DNA from: Christiangramia lutea
Lineage (GTDB): Bacteria; Bacteroidota; Bacteroidia; Flavobacteriales; Flavobacteriaceae
DNA length: 64,000 nucleotides
Direction of reading: 5' to 3'
Assembly (NCBI RefSeq): GCF_022489035.1
Contig: NZ_JAKVTV010000004.1
Location: 62,001-126,000, forward strand
Shown here: positions 7,900-18,222 of the stretch, in pieces
Position numbering within the stretch: position 1 is the stretch's first letter
How the letters are laid out: each line of letters begins with the position of its first letter
Made by a program: the position numbers and the translations under genes
Notes under the pieces: model-generated
Told to the model about the DNA's origin: nothing
The model's input: the letters and a program-made list of their open reading frames with translations, nothing else
The model's database searches: none

Positions 7900-10800
7900 C
7901 TAAAAATTTAATTGAACGTTTAAACCGTAACTTTTGGTATTGGGCTGGTTAAAATAATCCAGTCCCATACCGTTACTATCTCCTGTAAGGTTTGTTTCGG
8001 GGTCGACGCCGGGATAATCTGTTTCTAACCAGAGGTTTCTTCCGAAAGCTGAGAAAGATATTCCTTCAAAGAATGAATTGTCAAAGAATTTATCAGGAAG
8101 GGAGTATGATAAGGTTACTTCTCTAAGACGTATCCAGGAACCGTCATAAACATTACCCTCATCTACATCTCCAAAACCATATCTTCTCCAGTAGTTGTTA
8201 TTCTCACTAATTGTTGGATCTGAATAAGGTACTTCCTGCGCATTAGGTTGCCCGGTAGACTGAACTATTCCTTCAAAAACAGTAGTTTGATCTCTTAATA
8301 ATGTCTCTTCAGACATTCCGAAATAATCCAGGATACCGCAGGTTCCACACCAGATATCACCTCCCTGGCGAATATCGATCAGGAATGATAATCCAATATT
8401 TTTATACTGGAACTGGTTGCTAATACCTGCCAGCCAATCTGGAATAGGATCTCCTATAACTCCATCTGTATCGGCCAATAGTGGGTAGCCATCATCATCA
8501 ATCAGGATGTCTCCAGCATCATTTCTGGCATATCTGCCGCCAAATATGGCTCCATAAGATTCACCAACAACGGCACGAGAACTAGTACCAGAGAATCCGT
8601 TAAGGGTAACCGATTCTACTCCCTCTACCAGTTCTTCAACCACGTTTTCGTATGTAGTCCAGTTCGCACTAATATTCCATTCAAAATTTTCAGATCTAAT
8701 TGGAGTACCTCCAAGGCTCACCTCATAACCCGAGTTGGTAACCAAACCAACATTGGCATATCGGTCTACAAATCCTGAAGAAGGCGCGGCATCTACAAAG
8801 ATGATCTGGTCTTCGGTTTCTTTGTCGTAATAGGCAAAATCGAATTTTAACCTGCTGTCTAGCATGGATAATTCGATACCAACCTCAAATTCTGTTGTGG
8901 TTTCCGGGGTTAGGTCAGGATTACCTGCCCGAGAAGATCTTTCAAAGGAGGTTGCATCATAAGCCGGGAAAGTTACACTCTGTATAAATCCATCCCCGCT
9001 TACTGAAGTTCCGCCAAAATTCGTGATCGTTGCAAATACAGGTGCATCATTACCTGCAGAACCCCATGCACCTCGAATTTTTCCGTAATTCAAAAAGTTG
9101 CTGTCAAGAAGTTCAGAGAACACAAAACTACCACCTATAGAGTAGGACTGGAAAGTATTGTCACCTACCGGAAGAGTAGAAGACCAGTCATTTCTGAATG
9201 ATGGTGTTAAGAATAACATATTATTGAAACTTAAAGTGGCAGTCGCAAATACACCAATAAGTTCCCTTCTGGTTGAAACTTCCTGAGCCTGTGTGGTACT
9301 AACATTCGACAAATTGAAGAATCCTGGAATAGTCATACCATCACCAAGTACCGTTTGTCGGTTTGTTTTGTTATAGTAGCCGTCATAACCTATGTTGGCA
9401 TCTATACCAAAGGTATCGCTGAAGTCATAAACCGCGTTAAAGATTCCATTCCAGTTCACATCCTGATTTGATATTACATCATTGATAACACGACCGTTTC
9501 CGAACGAAGCGTCCAGAATGTCGAAACCTATCTTTCTGGTGTCGGTATATCTATCAATAGAACCGGAAGTTTTGAAGCTTAACCAGTCGGTGATATTATA
9601 GGTTAATCCCATTTTACCAATAAACCTATTAACATCATCCAAGTTCATATTCCTTGCTACAGCAAAATATGGGCTATTATATATACCATCCCTGTAGCTT
9701 CTATGGCCTGGAAGCTCAGATCCAGGAATGTCATAAAAGTAGCTGTCTGGATCATCTGCTGCCGCCTGGCCCGATTTTCCGTTACCCATGTCGAAAGTTG
9801 GGGTATTCCTTAGAAGTCCAAGCATTACTCCAGAGATATTAGATCCTCTCTGTACACGATTACCTCCTGAATTTGTGTATTGTCCCGAAGCATCCAGAAT
9901 TAAATCATCTGTTAGGTTTGCTCTAAGATCCAATCTAAAAGTTTTTCTTTCGAATATCTCATTAGGAGAGATCCCTTGCTGATTTAGTTTTCCTATGGAA
10001 GCTCTATAGTTTATTTTTTCAGAGCCTCCACTCATGCCAACGCTTAAGTCGGAAGTGATACCTGTTCTAAAAAAATCATAATTATCATAAGCTCGTGCCG
10101 GCATTCCGTTACCAGTACCTTCTGGTACCAATCGGCCATTTCTGTCGAATGGATAATCTGTGGCACCATCAAATTCCAGGTCTGAGATAAGTGGTCCCCA
10201 AGAATCTCCTTCAAAGGTTTCAGGTCCGCGGTATTGAAGTGCACCTTCAAAATGTCTACCCTGAGCATATTCTCTTTGCAGATCTGGTACTTTGTTATAT
10301 TCTGCAAATGAAACAGTTGAATTTACAGTAAATCTAGTTTTTCCAGCCTTACCTTTCTTAGTTGTGATAAGTACTACACCATTTGCAGCCCGCAATCCAT
10401 AGAGAGTCTGGGCGGCAATACCTTTTAAAATCGAAATAGAGGCAATATCATTAGAGTTTATATCAATTGCCCGGTTAGAGAAGTCACTACCCCCTAAACT
10501 TGAGTTGTTGTTTGTTTGGGTTGGATCTTCTGAAAAGGATGAGTTATCTATCGGTACTCCATCTACTACAAATAGCGGGGAGTTAGATCTCGTAATGGAG
10601 GTGTTACCTCTAACTCGAATATTAGCTGATGCTCCAACAGAGCCTGAAGAAGAGGTTACTTGTACACCCGAAGCTTTGGAACTTAAAGCTGAAACCAGGT
10701 TAGTTTCCCTTGATTTCTCTACATCGTCTGCGTCGACCGATTCCAAAGCGTAACTCAGTGATCTCGGTTTTGCCCGAATACCCTGGGCAGTTACAACTAC

Positions 10801-11112
10801 TTCTTCCAACTCAGATTCATCTGCAGCTAAAACTACGTCGATCTGGTTCTCAGCTCCAACCTCAACCTCCTGAGTTTCCTTTCCTACGAAGGAGAAAACC
10901 AGAATATCCCCGGGACCTGCGTTGATGGAGTAAAGACCATCAAAATCTGTTTGAGTACCAGATGTAGAATTTTTGATGAAAACATTTACACCTGGAAGAG
11001 GCAATCCAGCATCGTCAGTAACGGTACCTGTAATTGTTTGTGTCTGGCTGAATGATAAATGCCCAATTAACACGAACAATAATGCTAAAATGCGTGGTAA
11101 TTTTTTTTCCAT
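7900..11112 (-). CDS. SusC/RagA-family TonB-dependent receptor (pair 1)
   Basis: A 1070-residue outer-membrane protein. After a signal peptide ending FSQ (about residue 23) comes a carboxypeptidase-regulatory-like domain (about 25-100, TITGTVTDDAGLPLPGVNV). A TonB-box-like segment LEEVVVTAQG follows, then a plug with IRVRGNTSI and FVVDGVPIDN, and the transporter barrel ending SYGLNVQLNF. The terminal Phe is typical of outer-membrane barrels. With the SusD-like lipoprotein it would import an oligomeric nutrient using TonB energy. I found no good TAnnTTTG motif upstream, so the promoter is unplaced. Confidence 0.95.
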   Translation of the reverse strand: MEKKLPRILALLFVLIGHLSFSQTQTITGTVTDDAGLPLPGVNVFIKNSTSGTQTDFDGLYSINAGPGDILVFSFVGKETQEVEVGAENQIDVVLAADESELEEVVVTAQGIRAKPRSLSYALESVDADDVEKSRETNLVSALSSKASGVQVTSSSGSVGASANIRVRGNTSITRSNSPLFVVDGVPIDNSSFSEDPTQTNNNSSLGGSDFSNRAIDINSNDIASISILKGIAAQTLYGLRAANGVVLITTKKGKAGKTRFTVNSTVSFAEYNKVPDLQREYAQGRHFEGALQYRGPETFEGDSWGPLISDLEFDGATDYPFDRNGRLVPEGTGNGMPARAYDNYDFFRTGITSDLSVGMSGGSEKINYRASIGKLNQQGISPNEIFERKTFRLDLRANLTDDLILDASGQYTNSGGNRVQRGSNISGVMLGLLRNTPTFDMGNGKSGQAAADDPDSYFYDIPGSELPGHRSYRDGIYNSPYFAVARNMNLDDVNRFIGKMGLTYNITDWLSFKTSGSIDRYTDTRKIGFDILDASFGNGRVINDVISNQDVNWNGIFNAVYDFSDTFGIDANIGYDGYYNKTNRQTVLGDGMTIPGFFNLSNVSTTQAQEVSTRRELIGVFATATLSFNNMLFLTPSFRNDWSSTLPVGDNTFQSYSIGGSFVFSELLDSNFLNYGKIRGAWGSAGNDAPVFATITNFGGTSVSGDGFIQSVTFPAYDATSFERSSRAGNPDLTPETTTEFEVGIELSMLDSRLKFDFAYYDKETEDQIIFVDAAPSSGFVDRYANVGLVTNSGYEVSLGGTPIRSENFEWNISANWTTYENVVEELVEGVESVTLNGFSGTSSRAVVGESYGAIFGGRYARNDAGDILIDDDGYPLLADTDGVIGDPIPDWLAGISNQFQYKNIGLSFLIDIRQGGDIWCGTCGILDYFGMSEETLLRDQTTVFEGIVQSTGQPNAQEVPYSDPTISENNNYWRRYGFGDVDEGNVYDGSWIRLREVTLSYSLPDKFFDNSFFEGISFSAFGRNLWLETDYPGVDPETNLTGDSNGMGLDYFNQPNTKSYGLNVQLNF

Positions 11113-11407
11113 TTTTTATTGACTTTATGATTACGGCATAAAATTGTCAAAAAAACGTTAATAAAAATCAGTAAAAATGTTAAAAAAACAAAAAAAAGAT
11201 GTATAAAGGTTTAAAAACATGGCGAATAGCCAATATTTGCGGGTGAGTAGCTAGAAAATGATAAAAATCAAATTCAGGTGTATAAACCTCTGTAAAACAA
11301 ATATTTGTAGGAAATGACTTATTTTTGTTTAAAAAATAAGCTCGAAAAAATTAAAAATGATAAACAAATGTTAAGTTGTTTTTCCAGTGATGGTTAGAAA
11401 TGGAGCG
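11113..11407. other. Intergenic region upstream of susC-like gene 1
   Basis: About 295 bases of A/T-rich sequence between rlmB and the susC-like gene, both on the minus strand. The promoter for the susC/susD pair is expected here, but I see no exact minus-strand TAnnTTTG motif. The nearest candidates are AACATTTG-type variants around 11363-11373. No terminator hairpin follows rlmB that I can support, and no small gene is visible. Confidence 0.4.
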
Positions 11408-12142
11408 TTAAAGTCTCTGTCTTACAACTTCATATAAAAATGCTCCGCAGGCAACAGAGACATTAAGAGAGGCGATGTTGCCAAGCATGGGTAGTTTTGC
11501 TTTAAAATCTGCCGCTTTTAAAATAGAATTTGAAACTCCTTTCTCCTCATTTCCCATAATAATTCCGAGAGGCTGGTTTAACTCCAGGTCAAAAAGGATA
11601 TCATTGGTCTTTTCGGTAGCGGCAACCATTTTAATTCCATAGGTCTGTAGATGAAAAACAGCATCTTTTATATGGTTCACCTTACAAATAGGAATCTTGA
11701 AAACTGCTCCTGCAGATGTTTTCACTGTATCAGCATTGATTGGAGCCGATCCTTTTTCCGGGATAATAATTCCGGTAACACCACAACATTCTGCGGTTCT
11801 TATAATAGCTCCAAAATTACGAACATCTGTTAAGCCGTCTAGTAAAAGAAAGAGAGGAGTAGTGGTTGAATTTTGTGAATTTTCGACCAATTCCTCTAAT
11901 TGTATGAAAGATATAGGTGAGATGTTTGCGACCACTCCCTGGTGATTTCCCTTGCTAAGTTTGTTCAGTTTTTCAACAGGGACGTAAGAGACACTAATAT
12001 TTTCCTTTTTCAAAAGTCTGTTTAGCTCTTGAAATAACGGGCCGGATATCCCTTTTTGAACAAAGATCTTTTCAATGGATTTTCCACTTTCAATAGCTTC
12101 AATTACTGTTCTTATTCCGAAAATGCGGCTGGTCTCTTTCAT
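11408..12142 (-). CDS. rlmB: 23S rRNA (guanosine-2'-O)-methyltransferase RlmB (TrmH/SpoU family)
   Basis: A 244-residue SPOUT methyltransferase. The N-terminal substrate-binding domain ends with GNHQGVVA (65-72). The trefoil-knot domain carries motif 1 with Asn109 and Arg115 in RNFGAIIRTAE, motif 2 IMGNEEKG (195-202) and motif 3 ASLNVSVACGAFLYE. E. coli RlmB methylates G2251 of 23S rRNA in the peptidyl-transferase loop using S-adenosylmethionine. The gene stands between two SusC/SusD pairs and is unrelated to them in function. A different SpoU-family target RNA is possible, but length and domain order fit RlmB. Confidence 0.9.
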   Translation of the reverse strand: MKETSRIFGIRTVIEAIESGKSIEKIFVQKGISGPLFQELNRLLKKENISVSYVPVEKLNKLSKGNHQGVVANISPISFIQLEELVENSQNSTTTPLFLLLDGLTDVRNFGAIIRTAECCGVTGIIIPEKGSAPINADTVKTSAGAVFKIPICKVNHIKDAVFHLQTYGIKMVAATEKTNDILFDLELNQPLGIIMGNEEKGVSNSILKAADFKAKLPMLGNIASLNVSVACGAFLYEVVRQRL

Positions 12143-12188
12143 TTGGCAAATTTAGTATTATTTGTGAGCATGCTTCATATTAAGACAT

Positions 12189-12217
12189 AAAAAAACCACC
12201 CGGTTAAGGGTGGTTTT
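12189..12217 (-). terminator. Rho-independent terminator after susD-like gene 2
   Basis: AAAACCACCC (12192-12201) and GGGTGGTTTT (12208-12217) form a perfect 10-bp stem with loop GGTTAA. Read on the minus strand, a run of T follows. It separates the second SusC/SusD pair from rlmB. The stem core is nearly the same as in the terminator after the first pair (6478-6504). Confidence 0.88.
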
Positions 12218-12238
12218 AGAAATATAAGAAATAAATTC

Positions 12239-13705
12239 TTACTCTACGTCATCTAGACAACCAACGTAAGTTGACTGGTCTGGAGTTGTTGTATCCCAGA
12301 ATACGGTAGTTTCAGTAGTATTACCTCCAATCGCAGTTGAAGCTGCAATGAAATTTTCTTCGTTAAGGTTCTGCTCATCTACAGGATAAGTATATCTGTA
12401 AGGAACATTATTACAATATTCCTGTGGGATCTTAAGGTCTGGATAATCATACTTTCTCCAAACAGACCATCCCTGGAATGGGTTGTCGAACATAGCGATC
12501 CAGTACTGTAAACCAAATTGCTCATCAGATCCGTCATAGGCAACTTCAGACTGTGCAAGATAATCTGCAGCATCAGCTTCAGATCCACCCCAGTATGTTA
12601 TAGAGGCAGTAATTGCATCATTGTAATAGTCTTCAGCAGAGCCTCCAACTGAATATCCTAATTCAGCTGCTCTAGACAGGTTGAAAGAAACTTCAGTGTA
12701 ATCTAATAAAATTCCTTCTCTAGTTGGATCTAAAAATGCAGTTCCAATATGAGTGTAAGACAGGTAGTTATTACTAGCTCCGTAGATACCACCTTCGTAT
12801 CCATCACCAAGGTTATCATCGAAATAAGCCATTCTACGTGGGTCTTCCAAATCGTTCATATATTCACTGATTGTATTCGAAATCAAGAAATCTGAACGAC
12901 CACTCTGTACTAGGTCTTCCCAAAGTGGGTTAGTGTTAGGATCTGCTCCCTGATATGCGATATTTGCGCTTTCAGAGTTAGACATAAAAACACCACCATT
13001 ATATGCTGCTTCCACAGCTGTTTGAGAAAGCCCTGGATTAGCATCAGAAATTCTCATACCAAGTCTCAATAAAAGAGAATTGTTGAATCTCATCCAGCTA
13101 TCCATATCTCCGTTAAAGATAACGTCTGCAGTAGAGTATCCATCACCGGCAGATAGCATTGCCATATTCGCTTGAAGACGGCTAATTAAGTCTTCATAAA
13201 TGGCTGCATCATCATCATATTCAGGATTTGGAAATTCTTCCGCCTGAAGAGCTTGATTATAAGGGATGTCTCCGAAAGAATCTGCTAGAACACTCCATGC
13301 GTAAACTTCAATTACCTCAAGCTGTCCTAATCTTGCATCGATCTCTGATTGCTCAAGTTCAGCGTTTCCCTGAACAATTGATTTAGCATCCTGAAGATCT
13401 AATAATACATCTCTGTATAATTCAGACCATACCTGATCTGGATTCTGACGTGCAGTAAAATCATAGTTTGGTTCATCCAAATATGTTGTTGCAGTCAAAT
13501 ATTGACCTAAGAATCTAAAAAGTGTGTTGTTAACGTTTGGGCTAGCCATCTCGTCACCTAAAGCCACGGTTGCAGAAGTAAATAAGAAATCTGAAGCAAC
13601 CTGTGTTGGGTTTTTAGGGTCTCTATTGTATCTCTCGTACTTCTCGTCGGTCATACATGACCATAACGTTACGAGGGCTGTAATAGCTACTATATACTTT
13701 TTCAT
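12239..13705 (-). CDS. SusD/RagB-family outer-membrane lipoprotein (pair 2)
   Basis: A 488-residue lipoprotein with the lipobox LWSC (Cys17). The early part reads YNRDPKNPTQVASDFLFTSA. The C-terminal block WIAMFDNPFQGWSVWRKYDYP followed by IPQEYCNNVPYRYTYPVDEQNLN is diagnostic of the SusD-like family. It would form the surface lid of the SusC partner encoded 12 bases upstream. It ends ahead of a strong terminator. As with pair 1, no enzyme or regulator gene that would reveal the substrate is adjacent. Confidence 0.93.
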   Translation of the reverse strand: MKKYIVAITALVTLWSCMTDEKYERYNRDPKNPTQVASDFLFTSATVALGDEMASPNVNNTLFRFLGQYLTATTYLDEPNYDFTARQNPDQVWSELYRDVLLDLQDAKSIVQGNAELEQSEIDARLGQLEVIEVYAWSVLADSFGDIPYNQALQAEEFPNPEYDDDAAIYEDLISRLQANMAMLSAGDGYSTADVIFNGDMDSWMRFNNSLLLRLGMRISDANPGLSQTAVEAAYNGGVFMSNSESANIAYQGADPNTNPLWEDLVQSGRSDFLISNTISEYMNDLEDPRRMAYFDDNLGDGYEGGIYGASNNYLSYTHIGTAFLDPTREGILLDYTEVSFNLSRAAELGYSVGGSAEDYYNDAITASITYWGGSEADAADYLAQSEVAYDGSDEQFGLQYWIAMFDNPFQGWSVWRKYDYPDLKIPQEYCNNVPYRYTYPVDEQNLNEENFIAASTAIGGNTTETTVFWDTTTPDQSTYVGCLDDVE

Positions 13706-13717
13706 GATTGTTTTTTA

Positions 13718-16700
13718 TTAAAAGTTTAATTTAAGACTTCCACCAATTTCACGTACTGCTGGATATGCTCCAGATTGGTATCCCTGGATGTTACCAGCAC
13801 TTAAACCTGCTTCTGGATCAGAGTAAGGAATGTTCTTGTGGATGATCCAAAGGTTACGACCAATTACAGAGAAAGATGCTCTGGTAAATGGAATCGCGTC
13901 CAGGATCTTGTCTCCAAAGTTCCAGGTAATGTTAGCTTCTCTAAGTTTTACGAAAGAAGCGTCATAAATGTGACCTGCGTTAGCATTTCTGGCATATCCA
14001 AAAGGGTTACCAAAATAGTCAGCTCTACCTCTCACAGTATTTTCACTTGTGTTAGTTACGTCATAAGTACCATCGTCGTTGAAAGTAACATCTGCTTGTA
14101 CACCATCAAGAAGTACTCCTCCACTGGCTGGATCATATGTTCCATCTTCATTTTGAATGATTGGGTCTCTTCGTGGGTTACCAAGGTCATTTGGACCAAC
14201 ACTTTGATCATAAACACCAGTTGCGTAACCATACCAGGTATCAAGAGAGAAGATGTCTCCTCCTTTTTGAACATCGATAAGGAATCCTAAAGATAGATTT
14301 TTGTATCTGAAAGTGTTCTGAACACCACCGGTCCAGTCTGGCTGGTAATTACCAATTACGTTGTTGGCAGTTGGAGTTCTTAGGTAGTAACCACCAGAGT
14401 TAATAACCTTGTTTCCTTGGTCATCATATACATAATCTGTACCTCTAATAGTACCATAAGGCTCACCTGGAGTAGCGTTAATTGATACACCACCCTGTAG
14501 GCTTGCAAGCTGAAGGTTGTCTATACCATCAGTAAGTTCAAGAACTTCACTTCGGTTTCTTGCGAAGTTCACGTTCATAGACCAGTCAAAGTTTTCAGTT
14601 CTAATTGGGTTTAATCTAAGAGAAGCTTCAATACCCTTATTCTCTACTGTACCTGCATTAAGCAGTTTAGATACGAAACCTGTTGAAGTAGATACCGGTA
14701 CTGGAGTAATCTGGTCGTAAGTTCTGGAGTTATAGTAAGTTACGTCAAACCCAACTCTGCTGTCGAAGAAATTAGCTTCTAAACCAACTTCCCAAGACTC
14801 AGTGCTCTCTGGTTTTAAGTTAGGGTTATTAAGGCTGTTATTGTTGCTAGCTACACCTGCACTTCCAAAAGGAGCTACAATACCATAGGTATTAAAAACT
14901 CTGTAAGGATCTGTATCGTTACCTACTTCAGCGAAGTTAGCTCTAAGTTTTGCAAAACCTAACCAGTCTGCATCGATCCAGTTAGAAACGATCACGTTAC
15001 CAGAAATAGAAGGATACCAGAAAGTGTTGTTATCTACCGGAAGAGTAGAAGAACGGTCTCTTCTTATTGTTCCTTCAAGGTAATAAGTATCTAAGTATCC
15101 AAGGCTGGCACGAGCATAGATACCATCTACCATTCTCACCGCTTCATACTCGAGTGGAGGATTTAACGGGCTGGTACTGTTACTTAATGCATAAAACCCA
15201 GGTGCATTAAGTCCACCGTTAGTGCTTGCTCTAATAGAAGAATTTTCATTTCTACGAATATTGAAACCTACGTTACCATCAAGGTTAAGGTCTTCCGTAA
15301 GATCTTTGTTGAAGTTAAGAATAAGATCCCAGTTATATTCAGCAACACGGTTGTTAAATCTTGAGTAGGAAGATACTCCTACAGAACCTACGTTTCTTCT
15401 TTCTTCCTGTAATTCATCGTATGTATCGAAAGAGAATCTACCAAGAACGGTAAATACATCACTCAATTCATAGTTAAGGTTTACGTTACCAAAATATCTG
15501 TTTCTGGTATCGGTCTGGTAGTTCTCATAGAATGTCCAGTAAGGGTTGTCCGTATATATAGGAGTAAGATCTTCTGGTCCGTTAGGGTTCCAGGTGATGT
15601 TTTCTCCAGTTTCGAAATACGCAGTTCTCTGGTCTCTGAAATCTACGTTAGCCTGGTTCCACTGTCTGAAAGACTGCATAACGTTAAGTGCACTATATCC
15701 TGTACCGTAACGTCCTTTACCATCTGTTTTAGTGTAGGTAATGTTGGCCTCAGCAGAAAGCTTGTCTGTAAATTCGTGAGTTCCGCTGAATTTAAGAGAG
15801 TTCCTCTTTATCTTACTGTTTGGAAGGTTACCAGTCTGGTTGAAGGTAGTTCCACTAAGCCTGAAAGAGCTAGTTTCGTTACCGCCATCTAAGGCAACAG
15901 AGTTAATTGAAGTGTAACCAGTTCCCCAAACATAGTTAGGGTCGTTTTCTGCAGCAACCCAAGGAGTTGCCTGCTGATAAAAATCAAGAGCCGTTCCTTC
16001 TAATGATGGATAAATAGAATTCCACTGGTAGATCATTCTGTTTGGATCGAATGCTGCTCCGAAGGAAGCATCCTCTGTAAATGGAGTAACCTCGTCTAGA
16101 TTTCCGTCTCCATCAACATCATAAAGGTTGAAATAACCATCTTCAGACTGGTAATAAGCACCATAACCAGCACCATACTGCTTCTGGTATGTTGGTAATG
16201 TTTCAGAATGAACATTGCTCACCATAAGGGTGGAGTTAACAGAAACACCAATTCCTTTTCCTTTAGAACCTTTTTTAGTTTCGATAATTACCGCACCGTT
16301 AGCTGCACGAGCACCATATAAAGCGGTTGCTGCTGCACCTTTTAATACGTTGATAGAGGCAATGTCATTTGGATTAATATCCGACACCGCGTTACCGTAG
16401 TCATAACCTCCTCGACCGGTATTCTGGTTTCTTGTGTTTGGAGTTTCGTTGCTCACAGGGGTACCATCAATAACGAATAAAGCCTGGTTGTTTCCGGTAA
16501 TAGATGCGTTACCACGAATAACGATGTTAGATGAACCACCAAGAGTTCCGGTGTTTCTAACATTTAAACCAGCAACTTTACCAGATAATGCATTAGTGAA
16601 GTTTTGGGTAGGCACAGTATTTACTTCTGCTCCGTCAACTTCCTGAGTTGCATAACCAAGAGATTTCTTCTCCCTTTTAATACCTAATGCTGTTACAACT

Positions 16701-17014
16701 ACTTCCTCTAATTGTGCAGAGTCAGCTTCCATAACCACATCAATGGTATCATTGTCTCCTACTGTGTACTCTGCAGTTTTAAGTCCAACAAAGGTGTAAA
16801 CTAACACGTCTCCCTGAGTAGCAGAGATCGAGTAATTTCCATCAAAATCGGTTTGTACACCAGTAGATGTACCTTTTACAACGATGTTTACACCGGGTAG
16901 CGGCAGACCATCTTCGTCTGTCACCGTACCGGTAATCGTTTGTTCTTGTGCAAAGGTTATTTGCACTACAAACGCCAGTAATAGCGTTAAAATACTACTA
17001 AATTTTGCTTTCAT
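13718..17014 (-). CDS. SusC/RagA-family TonB-dependent receptor (pair 2)
   Basis: A 1098-residue outer-membrane receptor. It has a signal peptide ending TFAQ (about residue 22), a carboxypeptidase-regulatory-like domain (TITGTVTDEDGLPLPGVNI), a TonB-box-like LEEVVVTALG, a plug with NIVIRGNASITG and LFVIDGTPVSN, and a barrel ending EIGGSLKLNF. It imports an unknown nutrient with the SusD-like protein encoded downstream. The first 100 residues closely resemble those of the receptor in pair 1, while the barrels differ, which is expected for paralogous transporters of different specificity. It is transcribed divergently from rpsL. Confidence 0.95.
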   Translation of the reverse strand: MKAKFSSILTLLLAFVVQITFAQEQTITGTVTDEDGLPLPGVNIVVKGTSTGVQTDFDGNYSISATQGDVLVYTFVGLKTAEYTVGDNDTIDVVMEADSAQLEEVVVTALGIKREKKSLGYATQEVDGAEVNTVPTQNFTNALSGKVAGLNVRNTGTLGGSSNIVIRGNASITGNNQALFVIDGTPVSNETPNTRNQNTGRGGYDYGNAVSDINPNDIASINVLKGAAATALYGARAANGAVIIETKKGSKGKGIGVSVNSTLMVSNVHSETLPTYQKQYGAGYGAYYQSEDGYFNLYDVDGDGNLDEVTPFTEDASFGAAFDPNRMIYQWNSIYPSLEGTALDFYQQATPWVAAENDPNYVWGTGYTSINSVALDGGNETSSFRLSGTTFNQTGNLPNSKIKRNSLKFSGTHEFTDKLSAEANITYTKTDGKGRYGTGYSALNVMQSFRQWNQANVDFRDQRTAYFETGENITWNPNGPEDLTPIYTDNPYWTFYENYQTDTRNRYFGNVNLNYELSDVFTVLGRFSFDTYDELQEERRNVGSVGVSSYSRFNNRVAEYNWDLILNFNKDLTEDLNLDGNVGFNIRRNENSSIRASTNGGLNAPGFYALSNSTSPLNPPLEYEAVRMVDGIYARASLGYLDTYYLEGTIRRDRSSTLPVDNNTFWYPSISGNVIVSNWIDADWLGFAKLRANFAEVGNDTDPYRVFNTYGIVAPFGSAGVASNNNSLNNPNLKPESTESWEVGLEANFFDSRVGFDVTYYNSRTYDQITPVPVSTSTGFVSKLLNAGTVENKGIEASLRLNPIRTENFDWSMNVNFARNRSEVLELTDGIDNLQLASLQGGVSINATPGEPYGTIRGTDYVYDDQGNKVINSGGYYLRTPTANNVIGNYQPDWTGGVQNTFRYKNLSLGFLIDVQKGGDIFSLDTWYGYATGVYDQSVGPNDLGNPRRDPIIQNEDGTYDPASGGVLLDGVQADVTFNDDGTYDVTNTSENTVRGRADYFGNPFGYARNANAGHIYDASFVKLREANITWNFGDKILDAIPFTRASFSVIGRNLWIIHKNIPYSDPEAGLSAGNIQGYQSGAYPAVREIGGSLKLNF

Positions 17015-17341
17015 TTTTAAATTTGTTTGAATTAGCCAGCGCCAAATGTGCTAATAAAACGTCGATAAAACAAGTATTTAATTTTAAAATCTGGGATATA
17101 ACCGAATTTTTATTGAAAGTCTTGTTTTCATCGAACCAATAGTGAGAATATTCACATTATGTAGGTTTTTTCTCATCAATTATGCTTTTTTGAAAATTTC
17201 TAAAGTGTAAAATTTTGACACTCACTAACTTTATTTGGAAATAAATAAGGTAAAGTTTGAATAATATGTTTTTATTTTTACCTTTGCAGACCCTAAAAAA
17301 CAGGGGAGTAAATTTTATTAATAATTAGTGTATAGGAAATT
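17015..17341. other. Divergent control region between susC-like gene 2 and rpsL
   Basis: About 327 bases without a gene. The right-hand part contains the rpsL promoter (17257-17286). The left part is A/T-rich and should hold the minus-strand promoter of the susC-like gene, but I see no exact TAnnTTTG match there. No tRNA or terminator is visible. Confidence 0.6.
17257..17286 (+). promoter_or_regulatory. Bacteroidota-type promoter of the rpsL translation cluster
   Basis: TTG at 17257-17259 and TACCTTTG at 17279-17286 match the Bacteroidota sigma-ABfr consensus (TTG, 17-23 nt, TAnnTTTG) with a 19-nt spacer. Transcription would start at about 17293, giving a leader of roughly 50 bases before rpsL. 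Confidence 0.85.
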
Positions 17342-17716
17342 ATGCCAACAATTTCACAATTAGTACGAAAAGGAAGAGCCAAAATAACCAAGAAGAGTAA
17401 ATCGGCTGCTTTGGATTCGTGCCCTCAAAGGAGAGGTGTTTGTACACGTGTGTACACAACAACTCCTAAGAAACCAAACTCGGCTATGAGAAAAGTAGCA
17501 AGGGTGAGGTTGACAAACGGAAAAGAGGTGAATGCCTACATTCCGGGAGAAGGACACAATCTGCAAGAACACTCGATAGTATTGGTTAGAGGTGGAAGGG
17601 TAAAAGATTTGCCTGGTGTTAGATACCACATTGTTCGTGGTGCGCTAGATACTGCCGGTGTTGAAGGTAGAACTCAGCGTAGATCTAAGTATGGTGCAAA
17701 ACGCCCTAAGAAGTAA
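17342..17716 (+). CDS. rpsL: 30S ribosomal protein S12
   Basis: A 124-residue small-subunit protein at the decoding centre. It has the hallmark [19 protein letters not shown] in the first half and [13 protein letters not shown] in the second, the latter containing the conserved Asp that is methylthiolated in some bacteria. The lysine positions where streptomycin resistance mutations occur look wild type. It is the first gene of the cluster and lies directly behind a strong promoter; rpsG follows after 23 bases. Confidence 0.98.
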   Translation: MPTISQLVRKGRAKITKKSKSAALDSCPQRRGVCTRVYTTTPKKPNSAMRKVARVRLTNGKEVNAYIPGEGHNLQEHSIVLVRGGRVKDLPGVRYHIVRGALDTAGVEGRTQRRSKYGAKRPKK

Positions 17717-17739
17717 TTAAAAACTTTTAATGTAAAGAA

Positions 17740-18216
17740 ATGAGAAAAAGACAGGCGAAAAAACGACCTCTTTTACCGGATCCAAAATTTAATGATCAGC
17801 TTGTTACACGTTTTGTGAACATGATGATGTGGGATGGTAAAAAATCGGTTGCCTTTAAAATTTTCTATGATGCTATCGCGATCGTAGAGGAAAAGAAACA
17901 AGACGAAGAGAAATCTGGATTAGAGATCTGGAAAGACGCTCTTTCTAACGTAATGCCTCACGTAGAAGTGAGAAGTAGACGTGTTGGGGGTGCAACTTTT
18001 CAAATTCCAATGCAGATAAGACCAGACCGTAAGGTGTCTACTGCTATGAAGTGGCTTATTAGTTTCTCTAGAAAGAGAAATGAGAAGTCTATGGCGGCTA
18101 AATTAGCTGCTGAAGTTCTTGCTGCTGCCAAAGAAGAAGGTGCTGCAGTTAAGAAACGTGTAGATACTCATAAAATGGCTGAAGCTAACAAAGCATTCTC
18201 TCACTTTAGATTCTAA
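17740..18216 (+). CDS. rpsG: 30S ribosomal protein S7
   Basis: A 158-residue protein that nucleates assembly of the 30S head by binding the 3' domain of 16S rRNA. It is recognisable from [33 protein letters not shown] and the C-terminal [13 protein letters not shown]. The length is close to the bacterial norm. It lies between rpsL and fusA as in the classical str operon, with only 6 bases before fusA. Confidence 0.98.
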   Translation: MRKRQAKKRPLLPDPKFNDQLVTRFVNMMMWDGKKSVAFKIFYDAIAIVEEKKQDEEKSGLEIWKDALSNVMPHVEVRSRRVGGATFQIPMQIRPDRKVSTAMKWLISFSRKRNEKSMAAKLAAEVLAAAKEEGAAVKKRVDTHKMAEANKAFSHFRF

Positions 18217-18222
18217 AACAAC

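Noticed and set aside
14056-14290. Several antisense open frames inside the susC-like genes and ribosomal genes
   Set aside because: They are shadow frames within strongly supported genes and resemble no protein family.
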